Shown: piece after piece, positions 39,147-47,773 of the stretch
Position numbering within the stretch: position 1 is the stretch's first letter
Layout: each line of letters begins with the position of its first letter
NCBI GenBank assembly: GCA_014804965.1
Contig: JAAUYU010000033.1
Span: 1 to 53,217 of the forward strand
DNA length: 53,217 bases
Direction of reading: 5' to 3'
Origin: Desulfovibrio sp.
Lineage (GTDB): Bacteria; Desulfobacterota; Desulfovibrionia; Desulfovibrionales; Desulfovibrionaceae
Position numbers and translations under genes: made by a program
The notes under the pieces: generated by a model
Told to the model about the DNA's origin: nothing
What the model saw: the letters and a program-made list of their open reading frames with translations, nothing else
Database searches by the model: none

Positions 39147-39174
39147 CATATAATATTCTTCCGGTTCTTGGCAA
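39147..39174 (-). promoter_or_regulatory. Candidate promoter for the ftsH-glmM operon
   Basis: On the minus strand TTGCCA (39174-39169), 16 bases, then TATATG (39152-39147) within an A+T-rich patch. It lies about 130 bases before the ftsH start. Other -10 readings in the same patch are possible, and no heat-shock consensus was seen. Confidence 0.4.
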
Positions 39175-39193
39175 TGGCTCACAGGTGCGCGTC

Positions 39194-39222
39194 TTGACGC
39201 TCCCATGCGAATGGCATACCGT
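39194..39222 (+). promoter_or_regulatory. Candidate promoter for lysS
   Basis: TTGACG (39194-39199), 17 bases, then TACCGT (39217-39222). A perfect 8-base-pair hairpin follows in the leader (CTTTCCGC at 39229-39236 with GCGGAAAG at 39243-39250), not followed by Ts. Confidence 0.5.
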
Positions 39223-39305
39223 GTCCTACTTTCCGCGAGAAAGCGGAAAGCGGCAGTCTGTGGCCGAGCGCCATCAGGGCAGGGGAGACGGAAGGGGGCT
39301 TGAGC

Positions 39306-40907
39306 GTGGACGATCGGGAACAGAGAAAAAAGAGCGCGAAGCCTGCGGTCAAGCTGGGCACCAAGTCGCCGCATACGGCCTATTTCATGCCCATGCTCGA
39401 GAGCTTCGCCGGCAAGAACGAGCTCAACGAGGTCATCAAGAACCGCGTCACCAAGGCCTGCGACCTTCTGGACAGCGGCACGCCGCTCTTTCCCAACGAT
39501 TTCCGCAAGGAACACTCCGTCGCCTGGGTGCTGGAGAAGTTCGGCGCGCTCGAGGGCGAGGCGCTGGAAGCCACGGAGGATGTGTTCGCCATTGCCGGGC
39601 GCATCGTCTCGCTCAGGTCCTTCGGCAAGGTGGCCTTCTTCCACCTCATGGACCAGAGCGGCAGCATCCAGTGCTATGCCTCGCGCGAATATCTGGACGA
39701 GGCTACTTACAAGGTCGTCAAGAAGCTCGACGTGGGCGACATTGTGGGCGTTTCCGGCCATCTTTTCCGTACGAAGACGGGAGAACTCACCATCGCCTGC
39801 CGCTCCCTGCGCCTGCTGACGCGCTCCATGCGACCGCTGCCCGAAAAGTACCACGGCCTGAAGGACATGGAGACGCGCTACCGCCAGCGCTATGTGGACC
39901 TCATCGTCACGCCGCGCAGCCGCGAGATCTTCCTCAAGCGCAGTCTCATCGTGCGGGAGTTTCGCCGCTTCATGGAGGAGCACGGCTTCATGGAGGTGGA
40001 GACGCCCATCATGCAGCCTATTGCGGGCGGCGCCACGGCCAAGCCCTTCAGGACACATCACAATGCCCTCGACCTGGAGCTGTTTTTGCGCATCGCGCCT
40101 GAGCTCTACCTGAAGCGCCTGCTCGTGGGCGGTTTTGAAAAGGTTTTCGAGCTCAACCGCAATTTCCGCAATGAAGGCATCGACACGCGCCACAACCCGG
40201 AATTCACCATGTGTGAATTCTACTGGGCCTATGCCACCTTTGAAGACCTCATGGACTTCACGGAGCAGCTCTTCGCCCACATTGCGCGCAAGGCCTGCGG
40301 CAGCACGGTCATCACCTATCAGGGCGAGGAAATCGACCTCACGCCGGGCCACTGGCACCGCATGAGCTTTTATGACTCGCTCACGAAGATTGGCGGGCAC
40401 AATCCGGAATTTTACAACGATTACAACAAGGTAAAGGCCTATATCCGCGAGCGGGGCGAAAAGATCCTCGAAAACGAGTGTCTGGAAAAGCTCCAGGCCA
40501 AGCTCTTTGACCTGGATGTGGAAGACAAGCTCATCCAGCCGCACTTCATCTATCATTATCCCACGGCCATCTCGCCGCTCTCGCGTCGCAACGACGCGCG
40601 GCCCGAAATAACGGACCGCTACGAGCTCTTCATCACCGGGCGCGAGCTTGCCAACGCCTTTTCCGAGCTCAACGACCCCGTGGACCAGCGCCTGCGCTTT
40701 GAGGAGCAGAAGCGGGAGCGCGAGGCGGGCGACGACGAGGCGCACAGCATGGACGAGGATTACCTGCGCGCCCTCGAATACGGGATGCCCCCGGCCGCGG
40801 GGCAGGGCGTAGGCATCGACCGCCTGGTCATGCTGCTGACCGATTCCCCCTCCATCCGGGAAGTCATCCTCTTCCCGCTGCTCAGGCCCGAGTTCCAGGC
40901 CTCCTGA
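39306..40907 (+). CDS. lysS: Lysyl-tRNA synthetase, class II
   Basis: This enzyme of about 533 residues has an N-terminal OB-fold anticodon domain (about 85-185, IAGRIVSLRSFGKVAFFHLMDQSG) and class II catalytic core. Motif 1 includes FMEEHGFMEVETPIMQPIAGGATAKPF and motif 2 the FRNEG sequence before HNPEFTM; motif 3 is GVGIDRLVMLLT. The first ~35 residues are a lysine-rich extension. GTG at 39306 is chosen because AAGGGGG ends seven bases before it; TTG at 39300 is the alternative. It is transcribed divergently from ftsH. Confidence 0.97.
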   Translation: MDDREQRKKSAKPAVKLGTKSPHTAYFMPMLESFAGKNELNEVIKNRVTKACDLLDSGTPLFPNDFRKEHSVAWVLEKFGALEGEALEATEDVFAIAGRIVSLRSFGKVAFFHLMDQSGSIQCYASREYLDEATYKVVKKLDVGDIVGVSGHLFRTKTGELTIACRSLRLLTRSMRPLPEKYHGLKDMETRYRQRYVDLIVTPRSREIFLKRSLIVREFRRFMEEHGFMEVETPIMQPIAGGATAKPFRTHHNALDLELFLRIAPELYLKRLLVGGFEKVFELNRNFRNEGIDTRHNPEFTMCEFYWAYATFEDLMDFTEQLFAHIARKACGSTVITYQGEEIDLTPGHWHRMSFYDSLTKIGGHNPEFYNDYNKVKAYIRERGEKILENECLEKLQAKLFDLDVEDKLIQPHFIYHYPTAISPLSRRNDARPEITDRYELFITGRELANAFSELNDPVDQRLRFEEQKREREAGDDEAHSMDEDYLRALEYGMPPAAGQGVGIDRLVMLLTDSPSIREVILFPLLRPEFQAS

Positions 40908-40920
40908 CGCATCACGCAGA

Positions 40921-40951
40921 AAGGGCGCGACGGAGAACCCGCCGCGCCCCG
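40921..40951. terminator. Possible terminator hairpin between lysS and the secreted unknown
   Basis: GGGCGCG near 40923-40929 can pair with CGCGCCC near 40945-40951 across an imperfect inner stem. On the minus strand the stem is followed by TTTCTGC, so it fits the minus-strand gene better than lysS. Confidence 0.45.
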
Positions 40952-40964
40952 GAAACGGCCCCGG

Positions 40965-41513
40965 CTAGAGCTGCGGCAGCAGCTTGGGAAAGTCGGCGCT
41001 CTTGATGGATTGCCGGATGAAGGCCTGCGCGTCCTTGCGGTTGCCTGTGACCGTCGTCACCATGAAGACGTCGCCTTCCGTGCCTACCCAGGCCTGACAG
41101 GGCATCCCCTGCTGCGTGAACGAGAAGGTATATTGCCCGTTCTTTTCCACCGGGGGCTTTTCCGCCTTGAACTGCTCGGCGAACATGCCGGCAATGGTCT
41201 TACCGTCGGCCACACCGCGCGGACCTACCACCATGGTGACAACGGCGCTCCCGGCCGTGCGCGCAAAGATGGCGCTGGTCATGCCCTGATTTTCCGTGGG
41301 CGCCATGATGGCCTTCCAGTCGTCGGGCATGGTGACAGTATAATACTTGCAGTTCAGCTGTTCCGGGCCCTTGGGCGTGGGGGCGGTTTCCGTGGCCTCG
41401 GGGGCCTTGTCCGTGGTCTTGGCGGCCGCAGCGGCATCGTCCGCTTTTTCCGCGGCCAGCGCCGGGGCGGCCAGGCAGAGGGCGAGGCCAATGGCGAGTA
41501 TGTGCTTGAGCAT
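40965..41513 (-). CDS. Secreted or periplasmic protein of unknown function
   Basis: This 182-residue protein has a clear signal peptide (MLKHILAIGLALCLAAPALA, cleavage after residue 20). An alanine/threonine/proline linker to about residue 50 is followed by a compact domain starting NCKYYTVTMPDDWKAI. Two cysteines (NCKYY and PCQAW) could form a disulfide. Motifs such as TMPDDWKA, VTMVVGP and FTQQGMPCQAWVGTEGD recall small periplasmic beta-rich proteins, but I do not recognise a named family. AAGGAG lies six bases before the ATG. The gene is alone between lysS and rel and diverges from rel. Confidence 0.82.
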   Translation of the reverse strand: MLKHILAIGLALCLAAPALAAEKADDAAAAAKTTDKAPEATETAPTPKGPEQLNCKYYTVTMPDDWKAIMAPTENQGMTSAIFARTAGSAVVTMVVGPRGVADGKTIAGMFAEQFKAEKPPVEKNGQYTFSFTQQGMPCQAWVGTEGDVFMVTTVTGNRKDAQAFIRQSIKSADFPKLLPQL

Positions 41514-41647
41514 GGTTTCTCCTTGTGGGGTTTTCGGGCGCGCAAGGGGGCAACGCCGCGCGGGCACCGGGCGCGCCTGCGCCAGAATAGCCGCTGCCTG
41601 CGCCGATGACAAGATTTGCGCGGGATGGCTCCGCGGCCGGAGCGCCG

Positions 41648-41677
41648 TTGACAAGGTGCGCCGTGTCGGAACATAGT
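41648..41677 (+). promoter_or_regulatory. Candidate sigma-70 promoter for rel
   Basis: A perfect TTGACA (41648-41653), 18 bases, then CATAGT (41672-41677), about 100 bases before the rel start. Confidence 0.6.
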
Positions 41678-41777
41678 CGGGAAAAGATGCACACCTGCGC
41701 TCACCACGCGCGGCGGCCGAAAAGGACCTCGGGCCGCCGCTTTGCTGTTGGCGCATCCTCCAGCCTGCGGGGGCTCC

Positions 41778-43940
41778 ATGATCCGCATCCAGGAAGTTCT
41801 GGACAAGGTTTCGGAAAATAACAAGAACGCCAATCTTGAGCTCATCCAGCACGCCTATGTCTATGCGGCCACGGCGCACGCCGGGCAGACGCGGCTTTCG
41901 GGCGAGCCCTATCTGTCACACCCGCTGGCCGTGGCCTCCACTCTGGCGGAAATGGGCTTTGACGAGTCCACAGTGGCCGCGGGACTGCTCCATGACACCG
42001 TGGAGGACACCAAGGCGACCATCGAGGAGATCGACGAGAATTTCGGCGAGGATGTGGCCGACATCGTTGACGGCGTGACCAAGATCAGCATGATCACCTT
42101 TGAAAACAAGGAGGAGGCCCAGGCCGAGAACATCCGCAAGATGATCCTCGCCATGAGCCACGACATGCGCGTGCTCATGGTCAAGCTGGCGGACCGCCTC
42201 CACAACATGCAGACCCTCGACTTCCAGAAGGCCCACAAGCAGCGGCGCATCGCGCAGGAAACCATGGATATTTACGCGCCGCTCGCCAACCGCCTAGGCC
42301 TCAATGTGCTCAAGCGCCGCCTCGAGGACCTGAGCTTCAAATACCTGCGTCCCGACATCTACAACCAGATCGACCACTGGCTCGACACCCACCAGGTGGT
42401 GGAAAAGCACATCATCGACAAGGTGGTCAACCTGCTCCGCGATCTTCTGGCCTCCAACGGCATCCAGGGCGAAGTCTACGGGCGCATCAAGCACAAGTAC
42501 AGCATCTACAAGAAGATGCAGTCCCAGTCCCTCACGCTGGACGAAATGCACGACATCATGGCCTTCCGCGTGCTCGTCAAGGACATCAAGGACTGCTATG
42601 CGGTGCTCGGCCTCGTGCACTCCCAGTGGAAGCCCGTGTACGGGCGCTTCAAGGACTACATCTCCATGCCCAAGGCCAACGGCTACCAGAGCCTGCACAC
42701 CACGGTCATCGGGCCCGAGGGCGAGCGCATCGAAATCCAGATCCGCACCGAGGACATGCACCGCCAGGCCGAGCATGGCGTGGCCGCGCACTGGCTCTAC
42801 AAGGAAAAGGGCCGCGTCAACAGCAAGGACCTTGAGCAATTCTCCTGGCTTCGGGAAATTTTTGAGCGCCAGGGCGAGGAGGCGGACTCGCGGGAGTTCA
42901 TGCACTCCTTGAAGATGGACCTGTTCAAGGACGAGGTCTATGTCTACACCCCCGCGGGCGATGTTAAAGAACTGCCTGAAGGGGCGACCCCGCTCGACTT
43001 CGCCTTCCATATCCACACCAAGGTGGGCCAGCACTGCGCCGGGGCCAAGATCAACGGGCGCCTCATGCCCCTCGGGACCGAGCTCAAGAACGGCGACATC
43101 GTGGAGATCGTCACCGACCCGGCCCGCAATCCCAACCGGGACTGGCTCAAGCTCGTCAAGACCGCACGGGCGCGCAGCCGCATCCAGCGCTACCTGCGCA
43201 CCGAGGAGCGCACCCACGCCGTCACGCTGGGCCGAGAAATGCTGGAAAAGGAAGGCCGCAAGGTCAGCCTCAATGTGAGCAAGGCCCACAAGGAGGGCCA
43301 CCTCGCCATCGTGGCCCAGGACATGAACTTCGACAGCGTGGACGACCTCGTGGCCGCGGTGGGCTATGCCCACATCACGCCGCGCAAGGTGCTCAACCGC
43401 CTTTATGCGGTGCTCCATCCCGAGGCCGTGGCGCCGGCCGCGCCGGAGCCGCCGAGCGTCAAGGAGAGCAAGGAGGCCGCGCGCAAGAAAACCGAGGGCG
43501 TGGGCATTTCCGGCGTGGACGGCGTGCTCATGCGCTTCGCCAAGTGCTGCAACCCGGTGCCGGGCGACCCCATCATCGGCTATATCAGCCGGGGCATGGG
43601 CATCACGGTGCACCGGGCCGACTGCGCCAATGTGGCCAACATGGAGCCCGAGCGGCTCATTTCCGTGCACTGGGAGGGGACAGAGGCCGAGCAGCCCTAC
43701 GAGGCGGGCATCTTCATCATCTCGCAGAACGTGGCGGGCGTACTCGCGCGCGTTGCCGAGGTCATCGCCCATAGCAGCATCAATATCACGGGACTGAGCA
43801 TGGACACCCAGGTGGACGGCCGGGCGCGCCTGCGCTTCACCGTGGAGGTGAAGAGCGCGAACCAGCTCTACCAGCTCATCGAGGACATCCGCGCTTTGCC
43901 GGACATCCTCGAAGTGGTGCGCGACACCGAAGACGCCTGA
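41778..43940 (+). CDS. rel: Bifunctional (p)ppGpp synthetase/hydrolase (Rel/SpoT)
   Basis: This 720-residue enzyme makes and destroys the stringent-response alarmone. The hydrolase HD is intact (LLHDTVEDTK, His72, Asp73), so it should degrade (p)ppGpp. The synthetase domain follows (YGRIKHKYSIYKKM, then ANGYQSLHTTV with VAAHWLYKE), then TGS (VYVYTPAGDVKELPEGATPLDFAF), a zinc-finger region (FAKCCNPVPGD) and a C-terminal ACT domain (from about 650). Length and order match bifunctional Rel/SpoT. The start at 41778 follows a G-rich stretch; the longer frame to 41742 is not family-like. Confidence 0.96.
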   Translation: MIRIQEVLDKVSENNKNANLELIQHAYVYAATAHAGQTRLSGEPYLSHPLAVASTLAEMGFDESTVAAGLLHDTVEDTKATIEEIDENFGEDVADIVDGVTKISMITFENKEEAQAENIRKMILAMSHDMRVLMVKLADRLHNMQTLDFQKAHKQRRIAQETMDIYAPLANRLGLNVLKRRLEDLSFKYLRPDIYNQIDHWLDTHQVVEKHIIDKVVNLLRDLLASNGIQGEVYGRIKHKYSIYKKMQSQSLTLDEMHDIMAFRVLVKDIKDCYAVLGLVHSQWKPVYGRFKDYISMPKANGYQSLHTTVIGPEGERIEIQIRTEDMHRQAEHGVAAHWLYKEKGRVNSKDLEQFSWLREIFERQGEEADSREFMHSLKMDLFKDEVYVYTPAGDVKELPEGATPLDFAFHIHTKVGQHCAGAKINGRLMPLGTELKNGDIVEIVTDPARNPNRDWLKLVKTARARSRIQRYLRTEERTHAVTLGREMLEKEGRKVSLNVSKAHKEGHLAIVAQDMNFDSVDDLVAAVGYAHITPRKVLNRLYAVLHPEAVAPAAPEPPSVKESKEAARKKTEGVGISGVDGVLMRFAKCCNPVPGDPIIGYISRGMGITVHRADCANVANMEPERLISVHWEGTEAEQPYEAGIFIISQNVAGVLARVAEVIAHSSINITGLSMDTQVDGRARLRFTVEVKSANQLYQLIEDIRALPDILEVVRDTEDA

Positions 43941-43966
43941 GGCCCCGGAGCGCGGGAAGGCCGTGC

Positions 43967-44046
43967 GGAGCCCCTGCCGGTGCGGCCCGCGCCCACGCAT
44001 GGCTTGCAAATTCCGCCGGTACAGGCTAAGAGCAGGGGCTCCTTTT
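43967..44046 (+). terminator. Long-loop hairpin with T run after rel
   Basis: GGAGCCCCTGC (43967-43977) pairs perfectly over 11 bases with GCAGGGGCTCC (44032-44042), followed by TTTT. The 54-base loop is G+C-rich and may fold itself. It probably terminates rel transcription, but the large loop leaves room for an attenuator or small RNA. Confidence 0.55.
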
Positions 44047-44057
44047 GTGCAACTTAG

Positions 44058-44101
44058 CTTACGCCGGGGCCTCCCGGCGTAAGACTACACCTCTGGAGGT
44101 G
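44058..44101 (+). promoter_or_regulatory. Two leader hairpins before yajC, second hiding the Shine-Dalgarno
   Basis: CTTACGCCGGG (44058-44068) pairs perfectly with CCCGGCGTAAG (44073-44083) around GCCT. Directly after it, CACCT (44088-44092) can pair with AGGTG (44097-44101), covering most of the GGAGG (44095-44099) that serves the yajC TTG start. No T run follows, so this is not a terminator; translation control of yajC-secDF is an inference. Confidence 0.5.
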
Positions 44102-44105
44102 CGCT

Positions 44106-44456
44106 TTGTTTGAATCCATCGCTTTCGCCATGGGCACGCCCCAGGCCGGGGGCGCGGCCCCCGAGGGCACGGATATGCTCATGCAGTTCCTGCCGCTCAT
44201 CCTCATGTTCGTCATCTTCTGGTTCCTGCTCATCCGGCCGCAGCAAAAGCGGGCCAAGGCGCACAAGCAGATGCTCTCCGAGCTCAAGCGCGGCGACCAT
44301 GTGGTGACCTCCAGCGGCATCATCGGCCGCATCCTCGAAATCGACGACGAGCAGGTGCTGCTCGAAAGCGGCGATTCCAAGCTGCGCATTTCGCGCGCTG
44401 CCGTGGGCGGCCTCATGCAGGCGAGCGCCCCGGCGGCCCCCGCGGAAAAGAAGTAG
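44106..44456 (+). CDS. yajC: Sec translocase accessory subunit YajC
   Basis: This 116-residue protein has one membrane helix (about 24-43, MLMQFLPLILMFVIFWFLLI) followed by RPQQKRAKAHKQML and DHVVTSSGIIGRI, which are diagnostic of YajC. It forms the SecDF-YajC complex that assists protein export and membrane insertion. The start is TTG at 44106, supported by GGAGG at 44095-44099. secD and secF follow on the same strand. Confidence 0.95.
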   Translation: MFESIAFAMGTPQAGGAAPEGTDMLMQFLPLILMFVIFWFLLIRPQQKRAKAHKQMLSELKRGDHVVTSSGIIGRILEIDDEQVLLESGDSKLRISRAAVGGLMQASAPAAPAEKK

Positions 44457-44579
44457 ACGGCTATCCCGTCCGCATCAGGCCGGGCAGGGGCGCGTCATCC
44501 CGCGTGGTGACGCGCGCCGCGCGCCCGGCGTTTCCGTTGTCATTTTCGGCCGTGTGGGCCGTATCCTGGAAGGTGAACG

Positions 44580-46169
44580 ATGGGTCTGCGGTGGCGACTC
44601 GGCATTTCCGTGCTGGTATTCGTGCTCTGCTTGGTCTATGCCCTGCCGAGCATCCCGGGCATAGGGACGGCGCTTGAGCGTATCCTGCCTTCGAGCAAGA
44701 TCAATCTCGGCCTTGACCTCAAGGGCGGCATCCACCTCACCCTGGGCGTGGATGTAGCCAAGGCCGTCAGCAATGCCCTTGCGCTGGCCGGGCAGGATGT
44801 GCGCCGCGTGGCGCAGGATGAAAAAATCGTGGTGCTTCGCCCGCGCGTGGTGGGTGGTACCACCCTGGAATTTGTCCTGCCGCGCTCCGAAAACGAGGCC
44901 AAACTCCAGGAACTGCTGGCCCGGCACTTCCCCCAGCTGGATGTGGAAGCGCCGCAGCGCGGCGACGCCGGGCAGCTGCGCTATGTGGCGCACTTTACCT
45001 CCGATGAGGTCACGCGCCTGGAAAACATGGCGCTGGACCAGGCGCTGCGCACCATCCGCAACCGCATCGACCAGTTCGGCGTGGCCGAGCCCGACATCCG
45101 CAAGCAGGCGGACAACCGCATCCAGGTGCAGCTCCCCGGCATTTCGGACCCGCGCCGCGCCGTGCAGATCATCGGCCAGACCGCGCACCTCGAGTTTCAT
45201 CTGGTGCGCGACGATGTGGACCCCGGCAAGGCCGTGCTGCCCTCGGGCGTGGTGGTGCTGCCCCTGCTGGAATCCGCCTCGGCCCAGGGCAAGGAAGCCC
45301 AGAAGGAAGGCCGCATCGCCGTCGAGAAGGACGCCATGCTCACCGGCGAGGACGTGGCCGACGCCCGCCCCGCCTTTGACCAAATGAATCAGGCCTATGT
45401 GACCCTCAACTTCAATGGCCGCGGCGGCCGCATCTTCGAGCGCGTGACCGGGGAAAACGTGGGCCGGCGCATGGCCATCGTGCTTGACGGCAAGGTCTAT
45501 TCCGCGCCGGTCATCCGCGAGCGCATCGGCGGCGGCAGGGCGAGCATTTCCGGCAACTTCACCACCGCCGAGGCGCAGGACCTCGCCATCGTACTCAGGG
45601 CGGGCTCGCTGCCGGCGCCGGTCTCCGTGCTGGAGGAGCGCAGCGTGGGTCCCTCCCTCGGGCAGGAATCCATCGACAGCGGCGTGCGGGCGGCCTTGGT
45701 GGGCGCGGCGCTCGTCATCATCTTCATGGCCATCTATTACGGCATCAGCGGCATCATCGCCGACCTCATGCTCTGCTTCACCATGCTTATCGTCATGGCG
45801 GGCATGGGGGCCTTCGGCGCCACGCTGACCTTGCCCGGCATTGCGGGCATCGTGCTCACCATCGGTATGGCGGTGGACGCCAACGTGCTCATTTACGAGC
45901 GTATCCGCGAGGAACTGCACCACGGGCTCACGCCGCTCGCCGCGGTGAAGGCGGGCTTTGACCGCGCGGCCATTTCCATCACCGACTCCAACCTCACGAC
46001 CATCATCGCCACGGTGGTGCTCTACCAGTTCGGCACGGGCCCCATCCGCGGTTTTGCGGTCACGCTGTCGCTCGGCATCATTGCTTCCATGTTCACGGCC
46101 ATCTTTGTTTCGCGGGCCATTTTTCAGGAATGGGCCCGCCATTGCGGCCCCAAGGGCATCAGCATCTAG
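44580..46169 (+). CDS. secD: Protein translocase subunit SecD
   Basis: This 529-residue inner-membrane protein uses the proton gradient to pull proteins through SecYEG. An N-terminal helix (7-25) precedes GLDLKGGIHLTLGVD and the large periplasmic domain (to about 340). Six further helices include the FTMLIVMAGMGAFGATLTLPGIAGIVLTIGMAVDANVLIYERIREE region with the conserved DANV and ERIRE. The length is typical for deltaproteobacterial SecD and shorter than E. coli (615). It lies between yajC and secF. Confidence 0.97.
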   Translation: MGLRWRLGISVLVFVLCLVYALPSIPGIGTALERILPSSKINLGLDLKGGIHLTLGVDVAKAVSNALALAGQDVRRVAQDEKIVVLRPRVVGGTTLEFVLPRSENEAKLQELLARHFPQLDVEAPQRGDAGQLRYVAHFTSDEVTRLENMALDQALRTIRNRIDQFGVAEPDIRKQADNRIQVQLPGISDPRRAVQIIGQTAHLEFHLVRDDVDPGKAVLPSGVVVLPLLESASAQGKEAQKEGRIAVEKDAMLTGEDVADARPAFDQMNQAYVTLNFNGRGGRIFERVTGENVGRRMAIVLDGKVYSAPVIRERIGGGRASISGNFTTAEAQDLAIVLRAGSLPAPVSVLEERSVGPSLGQESIDSGVRAALVGAALVIIFMAIYYGISGIIADLMLCFTMLIVMAGMGAFGATLTLPGIAGIVLTIGMAVDANVLIYERIREELHHGLTPLAAVKAGFDRAAISITDSNLTTIIATVVLYQFGTGPIRGFAVTLSLGIIASMFTAIFVSRAIFQEWARHCGPKGISI

Positions 46170-46241
46170 CGCGGCCCCTTTCGGGCCAGAAGCAGGCATC
46201 CACTCCGGGGCGAAAAGCTCCGGGCGCACATGGAGAAACCC

Positions 46242-47342
46242 ATGGGCTTTGCATTCATCAAGCATGACACCCATATCGACTTCATCGGCAAAAGGCGCTG
46301 GGCCTATGCCGTCTCCATCCTCATCCTGCTGGCGGGCCTCGCCTCGGTGCTGTGGGGCAACGGCCTGAGGCTCGGCATCGACTTTGCGGGCGGCGTCATC
46401 GTGCAGGTGCAGTTTGCGCAGCCCGTGGAGGACGAGGCCCTCAAGAAAAGCCTCAACATTCCCGAGCTTCCCGGCATCAGCACCCAGCGCTTCGGCGAAG
46501 GCGGGCGCGACTACCTGCTGCGCTTTTCCAGCTCCGAAAGCGGGGATGCCTCGGTGCTGCGCACCAATGTGCTGAAGGCGCTGGCGCAGGCCTTTCCGGA
46601 CAATCCCGCCGAAATCCAGCGGCTCGAGGTCGTGGGGCCAAAGGTGGGCGACGACCTCACCAACAAGGCACTGAGCGCGCTTTACTATGCCGTGCTGCTC
46701 ATCGCCGTCTATATTTCCGGCAGGTTCGAGCAGCGCTGGATGGCCGGCGCAATCATGGCGGCGGCGCTCTGGGGCGGCATGTACCTCTTCAGCTTCACCC
46801 CGGTGAGCATGGGCTGGCAGGTGCTGCTGGCGCTCGCCATCACCCTGATGGTCTGCTTTGTGCTCAAGCTGAACTTCGCCCTCGGCGCGGTGGTGGGCCT
46901 GTTGCATGACGTGTTCATCACCCTGGGCCTGCTCTCCATCCTCGATGTGGAGATCGACCTCAACGTCATGGCGGCCATCCTGACCATCGTGGGTTATTCG
47001 CTCAACGACACCATCATCGTCTACGACCGCCTGCGCGAAAACCTGCGCGCCCGGCCCGAGCTGGACCTTGCCTCGCTCATCAACCGCAGCGTCAACCAGA
47101 CGCTCTCGCGCACCATCCTCACGAGCGGCACGACCTTTGTGGCCACGCTTTCGCTCTTCCTGCTCGGCGGCGGCGTCATCCATGATTTCGCGCTGACCAT
47201 GCTCATCGGAGTGGTGGTGGGCACGGCCTCGTCCATCTATGTGTCTTCCGCCATACTGCTGGCCCTGGGCGACACGGATTTTTATGTCCGCGCACAGGAA
47301 AAGGAAAAGTACGAGCGCCCGGGAGAGCACGGAATCGTCTAG
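46242..47342 (+). CDS. secF: Protein translocase subunit SecF
   Basis: This protein of about 366 residues is the partner of SecD. FIKHDTHIDFIGKRRWAY leads into the first helix, then LRLGIDFAGGVIVQVQF, a periplasmic domain, and five helices with VVGLLHDVFITLG, VGYSLNDTIIVYDRLRENLR and NQTLSRTILTSGTTF, all conserved. ATG at 46242 has GGAG seven bases before; ATG at 46230 is the other option. A rho-independent terminator follows. Confidence 0.96.
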   Translation: MGFAFIKHDTHIDFIGKRRWAYAVSILILLAGLASVLWGNGLRLGIDFAGGVIVQVQFAQPVEDEALKKSLNIPELPGISTQRFGEGGRDYLLRFSSSESGDASVLRTNVLKALAQAFPDNPAEIQRLEVVGPKVGDDLTNKALSALYYAVLLIAVYISGRFEQRWMAGAIMAAALWGGMYLFSFTPVSMGWQVLLALAITLMVCFVLKLNFALGAVVGLLHDVFITLGLLSILDVEIDLNVMAAILTIVGYSLNDTIIVYDRLRENLRARPELDLASLINRSVNQTLSRTILTSGTTFVATLSLFLLGGGVIHDFALTMLIGVVVGTASSIYVSSAILLALGDTDFYVRAQEKEKYERPGEHGIV

Positions 47343-47364
47343 CCTCTTCCCGCGCACGTTTTCC

Positions 47365-47404
47365 GGCCGCCCTTGTGGAATCCGCAGGGGCGGCCTCGCT
47401 TTTT
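47365..47404 (+). terminator. Rho-independent terminator after secF
   Basis: GGCCGCCC (47365-47372) pairs with GGGCGGCC (47388-47395), the enclosed TGTGGA/TCCGCA extends the stem, and CGCTTTTT follows. Confidence 0.82.
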
Positions 47405-47406
47405 AA

Positions 47407-47422
47407 GGGAATGGTTTTTGCA
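47407..47422 (+). promoter_or_regulatory. Possible sigma-54 promoter for the 100-aa unknown
   Basis: GGGAATG, four bases, TTGCA (47407-47422), with the essential GG-N10-GC spacing, 49 bases before the ATG. The -12 half is perfect and the -24 half weak. It is less convincing than the site at 11488-11503. Confidence 0.35.
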
Positions 47423-47470
47423 GCGATTTAGCTGCGCTGGAAGATATTTCCGGCCGCAAGGTGATACTCT

Positions 47471-47773
47471 ATGCAGGTTTCAGGCAGCTACAGCGCCATC
47501 GGCGCCCTCACAGGGATCGACCCCACGCAGCAGACGCGTCGTGAGCCCCGTCGGAGCGGCGCGAGGGCAGGGGACACGGTTTCCATTTCCGAAGAGGCGA
47601 TGGCGGCGTTCCGCAATTCCACCTTGCAGGTGGATGAAGCCCCTGCAGATGAGGCGCAGGACACAGCTACAAAATTTCGCCGGGCCCTTGAAGACGCCTG
47701 GAATGAAACTGAGCGTGCTGAACCCTCTCTCATGGCGCAGCTGCGTGGGCTTTGGAGCAAGTTCCTTGACTAG
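47471..47773 (+). CDS. Small unknown protein with N-terminal serine motif
   Basis: This 100-residue soluble protein is not recognised. It opens MQVSGSYSAIGALTG, has the segment AGDTVSISEEAMAAF typical in style of small motility-linked or secreted proteins, and ends in amphipathic helices (FRRALEDAWNETERAE, LMAQLRGLWSKFLD). The opening resembles that of the repeat protein at 10168-11397 (short, serine- and glycine-rich), and both have sigma-54-like sites, so they may belong to one regulon. AAGGTG lies about eight bases upstream. Its TAG stop overlaps the stop of the converging peptidase gene. Confidence 0.7.
   Translation: MQVSGSYSAIGALTGIDPTQQTRREPRRSGARAGDTVSISEEAMAAFRNSTLQVDEAPADEAQDTATKFRRALEDAWNETERAEPSLMAQLRGLWSKFLD

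Noticed and set aside
43999-44082. A 27-codon frame ending just before yajC, as a possible export-arrest leader peptide
   Set aside because: It has no signal or membrane segment, no Shine-Dalgarno site, and no arrest motif beyond a vague RRGLPA ending.
43967-44083. Possible signal-recognition-particle RNA or other named small RNA
   Set aside because: The conserved SRP loop sequences (GGTCAGG, GGAAGG with AGCAGCC) are absent; the pairing fits a terminator plus leader hairpin.
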